The notes below the pieces were generated by a model that saw only the letters and a list, made by a program, of their open reading frames with translations, ran no database searches and was not told the origin of the DNA. Shown in pieces: positions 1 through 9,583 of a DNA stretch of 12,756 nucleotides (position 1 is the first letter of the stretch; every line of letters starts with the position of its first letter). The position numbers and the translations under genes were made by a program. The DNA comes from Euperipatoides rowelli (taxonomy: Eukaryota > Onychophora > Udeonychophora > Euonychophora > Peripatopsidae), in assembly GCA_003024985.2 (NCBI GenBank), contig PXIH01S0023661.1, one strand, 5' to 3'.

Positions 1-40
1 TGCTCCAATCTGCTCCAAATTCTTAAAATTGCTGCTCCAA
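1..40. repeat. Three copies of TGCTCCAA
   Basis: The octamer TGCTCCAA occurs at 1-8, 11-18 and 33-40. The spacing is irregular and the window starts inside the cluster, so it may be the end of a longer minisatellite or simply biased coding sequence of the overlapping minus-strand frame, where it encodes repeated Leu-Glu-Gln-like codons. Confidence 0.5.
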
Positions 41-141
41 AAATTGAGCCAAACTTTCATGCAGCAATCGCATGCCTGAGCTATGTATTTTTGTTTTTTC
101 ACGGTGTTCTCGCCATCACAATTTTCACATTTAATGCCAAC
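1..141 (-). CDS. Partial Cys-rich open frame at window edge, unrecognised
   Basis: On the minus strand a frame is open for 47 codons from just after a TGA (142-144) to the window edge, so it may continue outside. Near the start of the frame it reads CENCDGENTVKKQKY and then has a CDCC cluster followed by MKVWLNFW. Two CxxC-like Cys pairs about 16 residues apart could bind metal, but I do not recognise the family. Local base composition is more GC-rich than the flanking DNA. An exon start just downstream of the TGA (after GTGAG) is possible but the acceptor is poor, with no clear polypyrimidine tract. It could equally be a transposon fragment or chance. No in-frame ATG precedes the Cys pairs. 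Confidence is low. Confidence 0.22.
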
Positions 142-729
142 TCACTAGAATGCTATAATTGAAGATTAACCAGTCGGACCCTGCTGATACTGATACCAGA
201 TTCTCTTCAGATCTTTTCCGTTTTTTTTAAAAAATTATGAAAAACATAATAAATCTTGACCAATTTAAAACATTTTTTCATAATTTTTTAAAGCTAAATA
301 AATCTTTTGGCAAATCATACACTTTTCGGTGCGGCTCTTGAGAAACGACTGACTTTTTATTTTAAATCAACTTTAATTTTCTTCTACAAAATATTTCCAT
401 TTCTTTAGTAACTTTTATGTGTGACATGAATTGATATAGTTACTAATTAACAAAAATATAATGGTTTTTCATTATTTTCATCTTTTTAATAAAAGATTGT
501 CAGTAGAATTGAAAATTGAGAGCTGCATAAAATTTAAAATTAGTCAATTTTCCTACAGTATTTCTTTATGGATGCTTAGGACACCAATAAAATTAAATTA
601 ATAATTTTTTTTTTTTAAATTAAACTTCTTAGCTTCAAATTGAAAAATGTGAAGCAATGATAATAGGTAGGCTATCGCACAATAACAGGTTCCTATTATC
701 AGAGGTTCTTTTTACAATGTCATTTAATA
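142..729. other. AT-rich DNA, nothing recognised
   Basis: Both strands contain frequent stops and homopolymer A/T tracts. I found no coding signature, RNA gene or transposon terminus. Confidence 0.6.
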
Positions 730-920
730 ATTATTTCATACACACTATTAGTCATTAAATTACAGTAGATAATATTGTATTTTGAATTTTAAAACAAAAT
801 CATATATTGAAAAAAAGATAAAGANATTATTTCATACACACTATTAGTCATTAAATTACAGTAGATAATATTGTATTTTGAATTTTAAAACAAAATCATA
901 TATTGAAAAAAAGATAAAGA
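730..920. repeat. Perfect 95-bp direct duplication flanking a single N
   Basis: Positions 730-824 and 826-920 are identical over all 95 bases, separated only by an N at 825. The unit starts ATTATTTCATACACAC and ends AAAAAGATAAAGA. A perfect copy next to a one-base gap is what a scaffolder produces when two overlapping contig ends are placed side by side without merging. A real recent tandem duplication is possible but less likely. Confidence 0.95.
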
Positions 921-1139
921 AAATTTGGAATGGAGGGAAGGGGTGGAATCTTTTACATAGTAAATAAATTCTAAATAAATTTTTTGAAATTATTTTACAA
1001 AAATTTATGTTTAGATTTTTAAAATTCTCATGTACATTATTGTACATCCTTTTTTTTACATCATAGCATTATTCTAACTTTTCAAACGTTCATTTTTTTG
1101 GGGGATAGTATAGGTTAAAAATTTTTTTTTGGAGCGCAG
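921..1139. other. AT-rich spacer with a short hairpin
   Basis: No gene is seen. The overlapping minus-strand open frame (856-1047) is Phe/Ile/Leu-rich low complexity and half of it lies in the duplicated segment. A perfect inverted repeat, ATGTACA (1030-1036) and TGTACAT (1041-1047), is separated by TTAT and could form a small hairpin. Confidence 0.5.
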
Positions 1140-2890
1140 TTTACAGTATACAGTATATTGTATTATACTGTTAACATTGAAAGGTGCAAGCTATATTGCC
1201 TAATTATTAACATATTAGTTTGATCAGCCATGTAGCTTTATAAAGTTGACCGTTTCTTATGATCAGCTTTGAAGTATTCTTAGAATAAAGATTGTTGGTA
1301 TTTTTAATTATTTTTAAAATTGTGAAATCAATTTTTTTCATCAGTTTTAGACATTTAAGATCTCACTTTAACAAGTTTCAATGCACTTCAATAATTTTTC
1401 TTTGCTTTGTAATATACGTACAGTATATAGTGCATTCAGTTTACATATTCTGATATACAGTACACTGTATATTTAAATATACTGTATGCTTTAATATACA
1501 ATATATAATAGACAGTATATACAGCATAAACACTATATATACTTTACATATGTACAGTATACATAATATGTATACTTTAAGTACTGTACAGAATATACTA
1601 CACCCTATATATATACAGTATATATATGGCAGATGTATACAATCTTACATTGCTATATATAAATTTAACGTGTGTGTTAGGGACATTTGAATTGTTGAGT
1701 TAGAAAAAAAATCTATTTAAAAAAAAAGTTTGCATGCCTTACCCATACCCAGCAAGCATTGCCAAGTGCCTTTTATTAAACAGTTAATAATGCTTACATT
1801 TCTAACATTTAAAAAACACCAGATCTATTGTATTTTTCATTTTATTCCTTGAATTTGTAATCTGTTTGAATTTTCAATATACAGTGTGCGCCAAATGCAT
1901 GAAGACCGCAGTAGTTGATTACTGAACATGCTGAGAAATGTACAGTATGTGCTGATGTCATCCTTAATACTGATAAAAATTACGATCTTCATATACTTTG
2001 AGAGTGGTTGAATTGTATGTAAATTTTCATGCTGTATAGAAGTTTTTAATCCAAATCTTGCTCAAGATAACAATACTGATTAATTTTTATCCATCTAGTT
2101 ATTGAATATATGTTAGTGTATCGTTGACATACTGTATCTACTGCATGTATCTTTATGTACTGTATATAGAGTACACTGTATATCATACTTTTTATACACT
2201 ATATACTGTAGGTATATGCACACAAAACATACTGTAATATATTGCAGGCCTCATGAAATCCTTTAAAAACTAAACAATTTAAAATTAGTTTATTTAGCTC
2301 TAGGCATTCTTATTTATAGAAACCAATTGTGCCACAATATCAGTAGCAAACTGCCTTGATATTTTCTAAATGTTCCCAGCATTTCAGTTTTCTTAAGGCA
2401 TTGCTGCAAGGTTTTATGGACTATATACAGCATTAATATATGTCTCTATATCCTACAATATATACAGTATATGTCTATATGTATACTATACAGTGTATGT
2501 TTTACAGTATATTCTATATACAGCACACCTATTATACACTACATTATATACTGTACCATGTATACTATTTGCTGTATATACTTAAACGTATATACTGTAT
2601 ATACATAAAATAGTATATTTAAATATATAAAGGAAATAATATAAAGTATATCCCATCACTTTTGAAAAAACAATTAACTTTAAAAATGTTTCATCATTTA
2701 TACAGTCTCAGTTTCAACAGCCATTATTTTTTCTATGATATCCTTTAAGTAACAAAAAATAAAATGTAATTAATATAAAAATGTAATTATTTGTGAATAA
2801 AAAAACATTCAAAATATTTCAAAAAATACATTTACAGTATATTCTGGGTACAATATGTAATGTACAGTATGTGCTTAAGCATATATACTG
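1140..2890. repeat. Dense TACAGTA/TACTGTA (TATA-type) repeat field
   Basis: The words TACAGTA, TACTGTA and one-base variants recur dozens of times in both orientations, usually extended by TATA or ATAC, in clusters at about 1140-1170, 1420-1630, 2130-2240, 2460-2610 and 2830-2895. The copies are not in a regular tandem array, so this is not a simple microsatellite. Many are near-palindromic and could pair with each other. Between clusters (1690-1880, 1900-2100, 2245-2440) the DNA is more complex but shows no coding frame. No known repeat family is recognised. Confidence 0.7.
1467..1482. repeat. 16-bp perfect palindrome
   Basis: GTATATTTAAATATAC reads the same on both strands. It is flanked on both sides by the TACTGTA-type words of the surrounding field, so the local cruciform potential is larger than the core alone. 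Confidence 0.85.
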
Positions 2891-5800
2891 TACTACGGTG
2901 GTAGTGATGAAACACTTTAATATTAACCAAAAATGAAAATTTTATTAGCCAAAATTTTTCATTTACAATTTTATTAACAAACAACTAAAAAAATATTGTG
3001 AGTACATTTCTTTTACTAAGCCAATAGCTAATTTTACTACAATATTTCTTCATTTTAGAGTTGGCAGATTTGAATTAGGTGTCAAAATATCAAGTTTCAG
3101 TTTTTACTTTTTTTTTTATTTAACACAAAATATTAAATTCTAACTTAAAAATTAATTAATTATAACTAGCTACAAATTAAAATTCAAATGCTTTTCAATG
3201 AACAGAAGTATGTTGACATTTTGAATGAGAATGATTGTAACCGCAACATTTATGATAATTTGAAACTGATGTGTTATTTATTTCATATTTTTTGCCTTTT
3301 GTTTGTAATCACATGGGCTGGCACTTAATACAATGTTATGGGTTTATACATGCATTTGATCCTTTTTTAACATTTATAATAAAGGGTAAAAAATTGTTAA
3401 CCTGTTATCCATGCAGGTATTGATGTTTTTTTTATGTATGACACTTTTTTTAATTAAACCTGATTCTAGAAAATACAAGAAAAATTATATACAGTATTAT
3501 TAAAAGTAAAATTTTATTAATATTCAGTTTTACCTTTAAAAAAAGTTTTTGTGATTATCAGTTTTTAATAGTTTATAAACTTTTTGAATCCACTAAGTGC
3601 CTAATAAGAATATATTGTAACAAAATTTGTAATTCAGTAATAATTGTATTTAAAAAAAAAAGCACCTAGGATTTGGTAAATAATTTTACTGGTGGAAAGT
3701 ATTATTTTTGCCTATTGGGTACATGATTATTTTTTTCCTTCCTAATAGGAGGATGATTGATAAATTATTTCATTCATCAATATCACCTTATCCTAATTAT
3801 TTTTTTAGCATTTTTTGGAATGTGTCATTAAATTTTTTATTTTTATTTTTGGTATTTTCTGGAATAGGCTTGAAGTACAGATTTTTTTTCTTTCTTTGTT
3901 AATGTGAAATAATAGCAAGATCTGATATAAAGTGCTTAACAGTTCACTATTGACTCACTGTACTGTATATTATGTTAAATTATGAATTGATAAAGTGCCT
4001 ACTTGTAAAAACTTATTTAACTCAACTTAGTAGGGGAAATAATAAAATATTGTACCTTGAAAAATAAATAATTATACTGTATAATTTGTTGCAGGCAAAA
4101 ATAGAAAATAATTTAAAATATTTTATTGCCTATTTTTTTAATGAAGTATTTATATTAAAACACTTGAGTTTCCTTTCTCATTTTACTTTGAGAAGTTTTG
4201 CAGGTGTATTAGCTAACCTCTTATTGAACATTTGTCTTAATTTTATTCCATAACAATGATGTAGACTAGAGAATTTAAATCTGGTTGATTAAATTTATAT
4301 ATAAGATTGATTTACAAATGATAAAATTATCAATATTCAGTCAGTTTCTTTCCAATTAACTTGAATAATGAATTAAATAATGTTTCTTAATCTTTGTTTT
4401 AAATCAGCAAGCTCATTTTAAACATATACATTCAGTATATAATATATTTTTGTAAAAATTTGCATTTATTGTTAGTATTGATGCTTGTGTACCTTTTTCG
4501 TAATATTTTTCCTATTTCATGTTTATGCATTATATATTAGAGTAATAAAGGTGAGTTTTCTTCTAGACCAAACGGCATTATTGTCGTGACATAATTAGCC
4601 ATCTTAAGGTAATTGAAGCAAAAAGCCAAGACATTATGTAAATATTATATAAGGAATTTAAAGTAAATAATAATAAAAAAAATGTTCACATTAAAACAGA
4701 AATTAAGGCTATATTCTAAAATATATTATATTTTTAAGATAAGATGGGACTTTGCTAAAAATTAAACTACAATCTTCATTTGTATGCATGTTATTAAGTT
4801 GATTCCACTCTTATACTAATTTTAGAACTAATTTATGACTACCTTCCATTATCACCATATTTAAATTTATATACTTTACTTAAAAAAGGACTATTTCTTA
4901 GATTAGAGGATCAATTGGAATAAATTTTGCCCAAGACTGACTATTTTATAAATTATTTCAATTATAGAGTTGGTTTTTTTTTAAGTATTATTTTGTCATA
5001 AGATATTTAAAATTCATATATTTTTTTTTTTAGCTTAAATATACAGTACACTTACTGTATTTTTAAATTAAAAAATATTGTATTCCCATCACATACAGTA
5101 ATATAAAAGTATAATGTTTGTGCCAAATTTTATTTATACATTATAGATGGTTGTAAATAAATTTATTCCCTAATATAAAATGGTAATATAAAAAAATGAA
5201 CCTGAAAAAATAGAAATTAAATAGATTTTTACCCAGATTTAAATGTTTGCAACTATATGTATAGGTACAGTACTTTAAATCATGAAAGAAATTTAAAAAT
5301 TAGGCATAGATTTTAAAAATGTAAAAAATTAAAATTCATAAACTTGATCCATTGTTATCTCCCGTCATCCTTTAAGATTTGTGATTTTTTGATAAAATTA
5401 TTTTATCTTTATATTTGCACCATTTTTAGTTTAAGCATACTTGCTTATGCTGCTGCTTTATGTAAAAGCAATAAAGAATATTAATTTAAATCATTAATTG
5501 AAAATTTAAACACGCCTGTATTTTTGAAGGATGCACTTAATATCTTCGATAATGAAAATTATTATTTTTATCCTAGCAATTGCATTCTGCGGTAAAATTA
5601 GTTTTCTCGTTTTTTTTTGTTTTTGACAACTGTTAACTTTATATTTAAATTAAGATTACCGGTACATTTTTATTTCAAATTACTTCATAATTTGTTATAT
5701 TATAAAGTTGCATAATTTTTATAGTTCAATGTGAAAATTTTCACCTATGAAATTTATTAAATCCATTTACTGTATATGGCCAATAAAAAAAATTAAATTA

Positions 5801-6380
5801 TATTTAAATTTCAACGTAACTTGGCTGAATTATCATTGATAATTTTATAACTATTGAAAATTAATGTAACAATCAAAATTTACCGCTGTGAACAAAAGAT
5901 GTAAAAAAAGAGTTGTCACTTGAAATTAGTGATTTAACTTAAATCATATATTTATTAAAATTAATCTAATTCTTAAAATTAATAAGTTAATATTTAACCT
6001 AAACATAAGAATGATGAACCTGCAGCCACACGTGTCAGTTGGGATTAAATGAAAGTATTATCAATTTTAATTGGCTTTTGCTTGGCACTACATATTACAT
6101 GACCCGATTAACCAATAAAAACTTACATTTTCATATTTCAATATTTCAGCGATTTTTGTTTACTAAATAGTCCTTGTAAAACTTGATTTTATTGGCTGAA
6201 GATGAATTTTATGGCGATTTTTATAAATTTACCCCAATAGAGGACGTTGTAATTTTTAAAAAAAAACCTGTTTTTATTTTAAAAAAATAGTGGTGATATT
6301 TACGATTAACTTTTAGCTTTGTAAGTCCATTTTTAAAATTAATTTGATAAAATTTCTCTACTTATGGCCAATAAATGTCA
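2891..6380. other. Long AT-rich stretch without genes
   Basis: No gene, RNA gene or transposon terminus is recognised. The longest open frame (3708-3902, plus) translates into Phe/Leu/Ile/Ser-rich low-complexity peptide dictated by T-runs. Scattered TACAGTA/TACTGTA words occur (for example near 3490, 3960, 4075, 5040-5060, 5095, 5265, 5770). One TACCGGTA octamer lies at 5657-5664. Confidence 0.6.
5731..5744. repeat. 14-bp perfect palindrome
   Basis: GTGAAAATTTTCAC is fully self-complementary. It stands alone in non-coding DNA, so no role can be assigned. Confidence 0.8.
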
Positions 6381-6440
6381 CATTTTAAGCAAAATAAATG
6401 GGACATTTATCATTTTGAGCAAAATAAATGGGACATTTAT
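6381..6440. repeat. 30-bp tandem repeat, two units, each with a hairpin
   Basis: Units 6381-6410 and 6411-6440 differ at one base (CATTTTAAGC versus CATTTTGAGC). Each unit contains ATAAATGGGACATTTAT, where ATAAATG and CATTTAT pair around a GGA loop. The sequence just before the array (ATAAATGTCA) resembles part of the unit, suggesting a decayed further copy. The nonamer CATTTTGAG recurs directly after the N at 6510. Confidence 0.9.
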
Positions 6441-6783
6441 GTAAAATTTGGTATTCTGAAATAATTGGAAATTTTAAAAATATCAAAATCTGAAAATTGA
6501 TTGGTCAAGNCATTTTGAGTCTTTTCTATATCCTGTCCCCATCTCCCTTTCTTAAATACGTAAAATTTGAAATATATATTTTTTTAGTTGATATGAAACA
6601 TAACCATTTTTGCAGATCCCCATTAATTATTGATTTTTAGTAAACTTTTAGAGATTGGGTAGATCGTGTTAAATAAAAAAAATATATTTTATTATAACAA
6701 TAAAATACGGAACCTAGATATTGCTAAAAATAATGGTCAGTAGATGACAATAGTTTGATAGTGTGGTGTGAATGTACTGATTA
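6441..6783. other. AT-rich spacer with an assembly N at 6510
   Basis: No gene is seen. The N at 6510 is followed by CATTTTGAG, the same nine bases that open the second tandem unit upstream, so the join may have been placed in repeat-confused sequence. TTGATTGGTCAA just before the N recurs at about 8878-8889. Confidence 0.5.
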
Positions 6784-6787
6784 TTAA

Positions 6788-7018
6788 CCCTTTCCACTCC
6801 AAGTACGGTATTATACCGACATTTTTACTTTACAATTCTCAATTCAACAATCATTGTTAGCCTCAAAAATGCTTTAAATTAATAACATTTATGTTCAAAG
6901 GGACTAAAATATATTTGTTTTTAATCTTTCCAAATGATTTTTGAAAAAAAAAAAAAAATTAAAATCAGGGGATTTAAAAGAATGCAAACAAGACAATTTT
7001 CAATTGGAGTGGAAAGGG
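6788..7018. mobile_element. Complete piggyBac-type MITE, 231 bp
   Basis: The element begins CCCTTTCCACTCCAA (6788-6802) and ends with the exact reverse complement, TTGGAGTGGAAAGGG (7004-7018), giving perfect 15-bp terminal inverted repeats. It is flanked on both sides by TTAA (6784-6787 and 7019-7022), the target site duplicated by piggyBac transposases, whose ends characteristically begin CCC. A subterminal palindrome, CGGTAT-T-ATACCG, lies at 6806-6818 only at the left end. The interior is AT-rich and has no coding frame, so it is non-autonomous and would need a transposase in trans. Perfect TIRs suggest fairly recent movement. Superfamily assignment is strong; the family is not recognised. 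Confidence 0.92.
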
Positions 7019-7022
7019 TTAA

Positions 7023-7296
7023 CGTTGTGGTTAAAATGAACATAGCCTATATATAAATACAATTTGAATACTTGGCCGGCTGGCAATAATTACACCTCTC
7101 ATGATTATAATATAAACAATTCACCTTATTGATAAAAAATATAAATTAATACATAATGCAATTTAAATATAAACACAAGATTTAAATTAATTTTTTAACC
7201 ATCGACATCCCCTTGTAGATAATTCTGAATATTTAGAGATCACTAGCGCATAGATGGAAAGTTGTCAGAATGTAGACAGTTGAGAAAGTAGAAAGA
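7023..7296. other. Spacer without recognised feature
   Basis: Sequence complexity rises towards 7200-7296 but no conserved motif or terminus is seen. The TTGGCCGG patch near 7073 is an isolated GC-rich spot. Confidence 0.5.
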
Positions 7297-7416
7297 ATGT
7301 TTGATGGTCTTTGGACAGATCTTACCAGATTCTGTGATATAGTGGTGGCTGTGATGAGAGGACAGGCTCAGGCTTGGAAACCTAACTATCCTATCTCTCC
7401 CTACTTGGAATACTAA
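7297..7416 (+). CDS. Small unrecognised ORF, 39 codons
   Basis: An ATG at 7297 opens a 39-residue frame ending at TAA (7414-7416). The peptide has balanced composition (MFDGLWTDLTRFCDIVV at the start, a Pro/Tyr-rich end) and its codons are less A+T-rich than the flanks, which makes it stand out from the low-complexity open frames elsewhere. An in-frame TAG lies eight codons before the ATG, at 7273-7275. It has no recognised domain, signal peptide or zinc-binding pattern. It might be a small exon, a fragment of a decayed mobile element or chance. I would not annotate it as a gene without transcript support. Confidence 0.15.
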   Translation: MFDGLWTDLTRFCDIVVAVMRGQAQAWKPNYPISPYLEY

Positions 7417-8920
7417 AGTGATATAAGGAATAGTATTTAGTTTTATTTTACACTCACTATTTTACTTTTATTTTATCGTTATAGTGATTTCAAGCTATAT
7501 AAGGAGCTCTTCTTTTAATATTGAGTATTCCCTGATGTTAGCCCAGTATTTAAGGTCTTCCTCTTCCTCACTTCCAAAAGGCTATATCTACTTTAGCATA
7601 ATGCAAAATTGAGTTACAGTAATTGGGATATCAAATTTTCTATTTACCTGAATTCTATTTAAAATCTTGAAATATTCTTATCCAGTCTATTAACTAGCTT
7701 TTTCACAGATATTTACTATTCTAATCATGAGACGATTAACATCATATACTGTATGATTAAAATATGAATTACAGTAAGGCTACATCTAAAAAAGATTATA
7801 TCTTTGTGTCATATTCTACCTTTTTTTCTTCTCTTGAATAAGAGTTGAAACACTACCGGTAATTAAAAATAATCCTTGATTAATAAATCATTCATTATCG
7901 TTACTGGTTTTTTTGCTTTTTAAGATTAAAATGTTTTGACATCCTAATTTCATCATTTACAGTAAATTTAAAATAGTTATTGAAGTACCGGTATTTTAAA
8001 TTTAATTTATAACAGTATGTGAATTTTTGTTCATTTACAACTAAATTATAGAAGTGGCTTATGCTTCTTTGTTGTAGTTGTAATCATATGTTAAATATAG
8101 GAGTGGAAATCAGCAATGGAAAATGCTAAATTATTTTCCTGAGTTTAAAATTAGCAAAGTTCCTGTCTTTGTAGTTTGTGTCTAAATTAAAAGTACCTTC
8201 CTCCCCCCCCCCCCATTGATTCCATGTAAATAAAAAAAATTTAAAAGTAGTCTATCTTATATTTTTAGAACTAATACAACTGACTATATTAAGTAAAAAA
8301 AGTACACACAAACTACAGTATTTAAAATATTTCTGGTCTGTGAACATCTTTTTTATCTTTACTGACTCAAATTGTTAAGTGAGGAAACACATGATAATAG
8401 CATTTTATAACATAGTTTTCCATTTCCTAATTTATTTTTAGACTTGAAAGTGCAATTTGTTTTTATAATTTTTTTTAATAGTCATTATTGTTAAAGTATT
8501 TTGGTTTTACAATATAGAGTTGGTACATAATTCAATATATAGTATCTATTGTACATTATAAAAGTACATGATGGAGAACATTTAAGTTGATGACACAACA
8601 TAGCTCTTTACATTGCTACCAATTTGCAAATTTCTTAACTAATTGATGATAAATTAATTATAGGATGATTTCTTTAACATCTTAAAAGATTAAGCCGTAA
8701 ATATACGACCATTATTCCCATTTACTTAACAGATTTTGGTGTATGTATCGTTTGGTTTCTGAATACATAATTTTAAAACAATACAATACCGTTTATGCTA
8801 TATTTTAGATTATCACATGCTTTTGGACTGATTCAGTGTTTATCAACATTCAGAAAGTGACGCCAGTATCTGTATTTTGATTGGTCAAATTATTTAGAAG
8901 CTAAGCGTTGTATCTTAAAA
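7417..8920. other. AT-rich stretch with two TACCGGTA sites and a C12 run
   Basis: No gene or transposon end is recognised. TACCGGTA octamers occur at 7854-7861 and 7986-7993. A run of twelve C lies at 8203-8214. TACAGTA/TACTGTA words recur near 7616, 7747, 7771, 7960 and 8315. Confidence 0.55.
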
Positions 8921-9108
8921 ATGGTGTCTCACAAGGGCAAGTTAACTGAGGAAGAAGTTATTTAACAGTTGGATAATTCTCAATTTTTTAATGCAAACGA
9001 TTAAAATTTATTTTATCTGACTGATGTCCCCAGATTCATTCGAGACTGATTTTGATTTAATATCTGACAAATCTTCCGACATTGAGGAGTCTGATAATGA
9101 AGACAACG

Positions 9109-9116
9109 CTTTAGTG
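9109..9116. repeat. Target site duplication of the hAT MITE, left copy
   Basis: CTTTAGTG at 9109-9116 is repeated exactly at 9408-9415, directly abutting both ends of the inserted element. Eight bases is the usual hAT duplication length. Confidence 0.92.
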
Positions 9117-9407
9117 CAGGCATGGCAAATAGGGTTTGTCCAGCGTGCCAAAATTGAACAATGTTAATGTCATTTTGGCCAAAGTGCCTAAATGTGGGTT
9201 TCTATGTTGAACATTTTGGATAAGCTTTTTTTTTTTGGGGGGGGGGGGTTTGTATAGGCATTTTGTTTCCTTTTGACAGATTTGATAAGCTTTTCTGCTG
9301 TGATTTTTTTAAACTTTAAAATTTTTGTTGGGTGTCCAGTCTGGGGTGCCGCCGAAAATCTCTAAAGTGCCGTCTTCGGCGCCCTTGCCGCCTAATTACC
9401 ATCCCTG
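9117..9407. mobile_element. Complete hAT-type MITE, 291 bp
   Basis: The left end reads CAGGCATGGCAAATAGG and the reverse complement of the right end reads CAGGGATGGTAATTAGG, 14 of 17 identical. CAGGxxTGG ends with an exact 8-bp target duplication (CTTTAGTG, 9109-9116 and 9408-9415) are hallmarks of the hAT superfamily. There is no transposase, so it is non-autonomous. Inside, TGTCCAG...GTGCC...AAAGTGCC occurs near the left end (about 9137-9188) and again near the right end (about 9333-9370), a degenerate internal direct repeat. The right arm is CpG- and GC-rich (GCCGCCGAA and TTCGGCGCC can pair), unlike the host DNA. A T11-G12 run lies at 9226-9248. Confidence 0.92.
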
Positions 9408-9415
9408 CTTTAGTG
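9408..9415. repeat. Target site duplication of the hAT MITE, right copy
   Basis: CTTTAGTG here matches the left copy at 9109-9116 exactly. The lack of any mismatch suggests that insertion is not very ancient, or that the site has been lucky. Confidence 0.92.
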
Positions 9416-9583
9416 GATGCAGGCTCGTTTGCTCCACAGCTGAGATTGCTTAATTTTTACCTGGCAAGATGGACCTGTTTTAATGAGAACACAAATATTT
9501 ACTGTCATTCCTGGCATAAGTTACCTTTAGAATACTTTGAGCAGTTTATTACATCACAGTTTGTTCAAATGAAACCAATCTAG

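Larger units (their letters stand above)
8921..9583 (+). pseudogene. Decayed transposase-like N-terminal relic, interrupted by a hAT MITE
   Basis: Three open fragments on the plus strand seem to belong together. The first starts ATG at 8921 (MVSHKGKLTEEEVI) and hits TAA at 8963. The second starts at ATG 9024 and is strongly acidic (11 Asp/Glu in about 27 residues) up to 9116. The third resumes at 9416 and runs to TAG at 9581 with LPLEYFEQFITSQF near its end. Removing the MITE (9117-9407) and one 8-bp duplication brings fragments two and three into the same codon phase through Ala-Leu-Val. A short LTEEE start, an acidic leader and then a P-L-x-Y/F-F-x-x-F segment is the order seen at the N terminus of piggyBac transposases, but no catalytic DDD region is found after it. 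The family assignment is inference; that this is a broken coding relic is better supported. Lesions: stop at 8963, frameshift between fragments one and two, MITE insertion, and loss of the remainder. Confidence 0.45.

Noticed and set aside
856-1047. 63-codon open frame, minus strand
   Set aside because: Low-complexity Phe/Ile/Leu-rich peptide from T/A runs, and part of it lies in the duplicated segment beside an N.
3708-3902. 64-codon open frame, plus strand
   Set aside because: The peptide is dominated by Phe, Leu and Ser from T-rich DNA; no domain, and no support beyond chance openness.
4540-4570. GGTGAGT splice-donor-like sequence
   Set aside because: No open frame of substance precedes it and no paired acceptor or exon is seen.
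5430-5475. Small hairpin around AGCATA/TATGCT
   Set aside because: A six-base stem in AT-rich DNA is expected by chance; no tRNA or snRNA features accompany it.
9332-9415. Basic start of the 9332-9583 open frame
   Set aside because: This part lies inside the hAT MITE; its Arg-rich text comes from the GC-rich MITE arm and is not part of the host coding relic.
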